Positions 35,607 to 35,986 of a DNA stretch of 35,986 bases are shown here, one piece after another. The notes beneath the pieces are model-generated. The model was not told where the DNA came from, searched no databases, and saw nothing but the letters and a program-made list of their open reading frames with translations. Position numbers and translations under genes: made by a program. Source of the DNA: an uncultured Oscillospiraceae bacterium (lineage in GTDB: Bacteria; Bacillota; Clostridia; Oscillospirales; Oscillospiraceae); the NCBI GenBank assembly GCA_900768135.1, contig CAAGBT010000072.1, positions 1 through 35,986 on the forward strand. Reading direction: 5' to 3'. How positions within the stretch are numbered: position 1 is the first letter of the stretch; each line of letters opens with the position of its first letter.

Positions 35607-35986
35607 TGTTGCACCTCCTTGCATTCCCTGACGTCCAAGTGCTTTAAGCAGCGGTTTTTGCAGTTCTGCGTAAAGCTATCGCAATAGATCTCCGTGCAGC
35701 ATAGCTTCGGCTCATCCGACCACTCTTTCAGGTCGTCTTCAACGGCTTTCTGTATGATTGCCGCTTGCAGCTCCTTTTTGTACGCCGCGCACAGAAACGC
35801 AGCGTTAGTTATAACGTGCCACATTGACGGCAGGCCGCTCTCATCGTCGATAGCCAGCGGATTATCCCAGATATGCAGAACGTGGCGCAGAAGGGCGTCC
35901 AGCCACTTCTCACGCGGTACCTTGCGCCAGTCCTCCGCGTCGGCGTATTTTGCCTTGCCAAACTCCCGCACCTGCATGATCGCCTC
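35573..35986 (-). CDS. DUF5664-like (dATP/dGTP diphosphohydrolase-type) protein, 5' end at the window edge
   Basis: The frame is open to the right edge. An ATG at 35977 is preceded by GAGG at the very edge, but family members I recall continue further N-terminally (LEAI..VREFG), so the true start may lie outside. Visible motifs are MQVREFGKAKYADAEDWRKV, EKWLDALLRHVLHIWDNPLA and IDDESGLPSMWHVITNAAFL, with the Glu/His/Asp residues typical of this helical MazG/HD-like nucleotide hydrolase family. The tail is cysteine-rich (KLCCTEIYC, QNCKNRC). It may trim nucleotide pools or counter host nucleotide-based defence. Enzyme activity is inferred. Confidence 0.75.
   Translation of the reverse strand, partial: EAIMQVREFGKAKYADAEDWRKVPREKWLDALLRHVLHIWDNPLAIDDESGLPSMWHVITNAAFLCAAYKKELQAAIIQKAVEDDLKEWSDEPKLCCTEIYCDSFTQNCKNRCLKHLDVRECKEVQQCEDANGRGNG

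Overview
The window reads as an essentially complete temperate, short-tailed (P22-like podovirus) phage genome of a Gram-positive, Bacillota-type host, most likely a gut Oscillospirales/Clostridia. The evidence is strong purine-rich ribosome binding sites before nearly every gene, a fairly GC-rich composition, an r1t-type holin with an XhlA-like protein, a tyrosine integrase, RecT plus YqaJ recombination genes, and a P22-type portal and DNA-stabilisation (gp10-like) protein. No tape-measure, sheath or tail-tube gene is visible. The host assignment is inference; no host gene is present.

Layout. (1) Positions 1-7200, minus strand: the early operon. Reading leftward from the switch it holds two small helix-turn-helix proteins, a frameshifted small gene, a two-helix membrane protein, small genes, a YqaJ exonuclease, RecT, SSB, a replication protein whose linker DNA carries iteron-like repeats, a C5-cytosine methyltransferase without its catalytic Pro-Cys, a second gene overprinted inside the methyltransferase, and small genes running off the left edge. 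(2) Positions 7201-10471: the lysogeny region. It has a divergent control region with operator-like dyads, a plus-strand repressor, an antisense 43-residue gene with its own good promoter, a lipoprotein, a membrane-anchored HTH protein and the integrase. (3) Positions 10472-10686: a probable attP, a tRNA 3'-end fragment flanked on both sides by paired direct repeats, then a strong terminator. (4) Positions 10687-33849, minus strand: the late region, transcribed right to left. It runs TerS, a 560-base palindrome-rich non-coding gap, TerL, an accessory protein, scaffold, capsid protein, gp10-like protein, small membrane protein, portal, fibres, two putative ejection proteins (567 and 2258 residues), a collagen-like fibre, XhlA, holin, endolysin and an HTH protein, then a terminator and two more small genes. 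(5) Positions 33850-35412: a plus-strand cassette (J-domain protein, an unknown, a ribbon-helix-helix-like protein) with a near-consensus promoter and a bidirectional terminator. (6) Positions 35397-35986, minus strand: a small HTH protein and a DUF5664-like gene cut by the right edge.

Both the integrase and the end of the late operon abut the same attachment core, and arm-type repeats lie on both sides of it. This is the arrangement of a circular, excised phage (attP) rather than an integrated prophage. If the window is a circle opened at an arbitrary point, the early operon running off the left edge would continue into the genes at the right edge. No terminal repeat is visible to prove closure.

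How the parts work together: the repressor/Cro-like pair controls lysogeny, the integrase acts at attP, and RecT/YqaJ/SSB with the O-like replication protein serve replication and recombination. The late genes build a procapsid, package DNA, deliver ejection proteins and lyse the host. The most unusual features are the dead-looking methyltransferase with an intact overprinted gene, a second overprint candidate inside the giant ejection protein, the antisense gene under the repressor, and the TerS-TerL gap.
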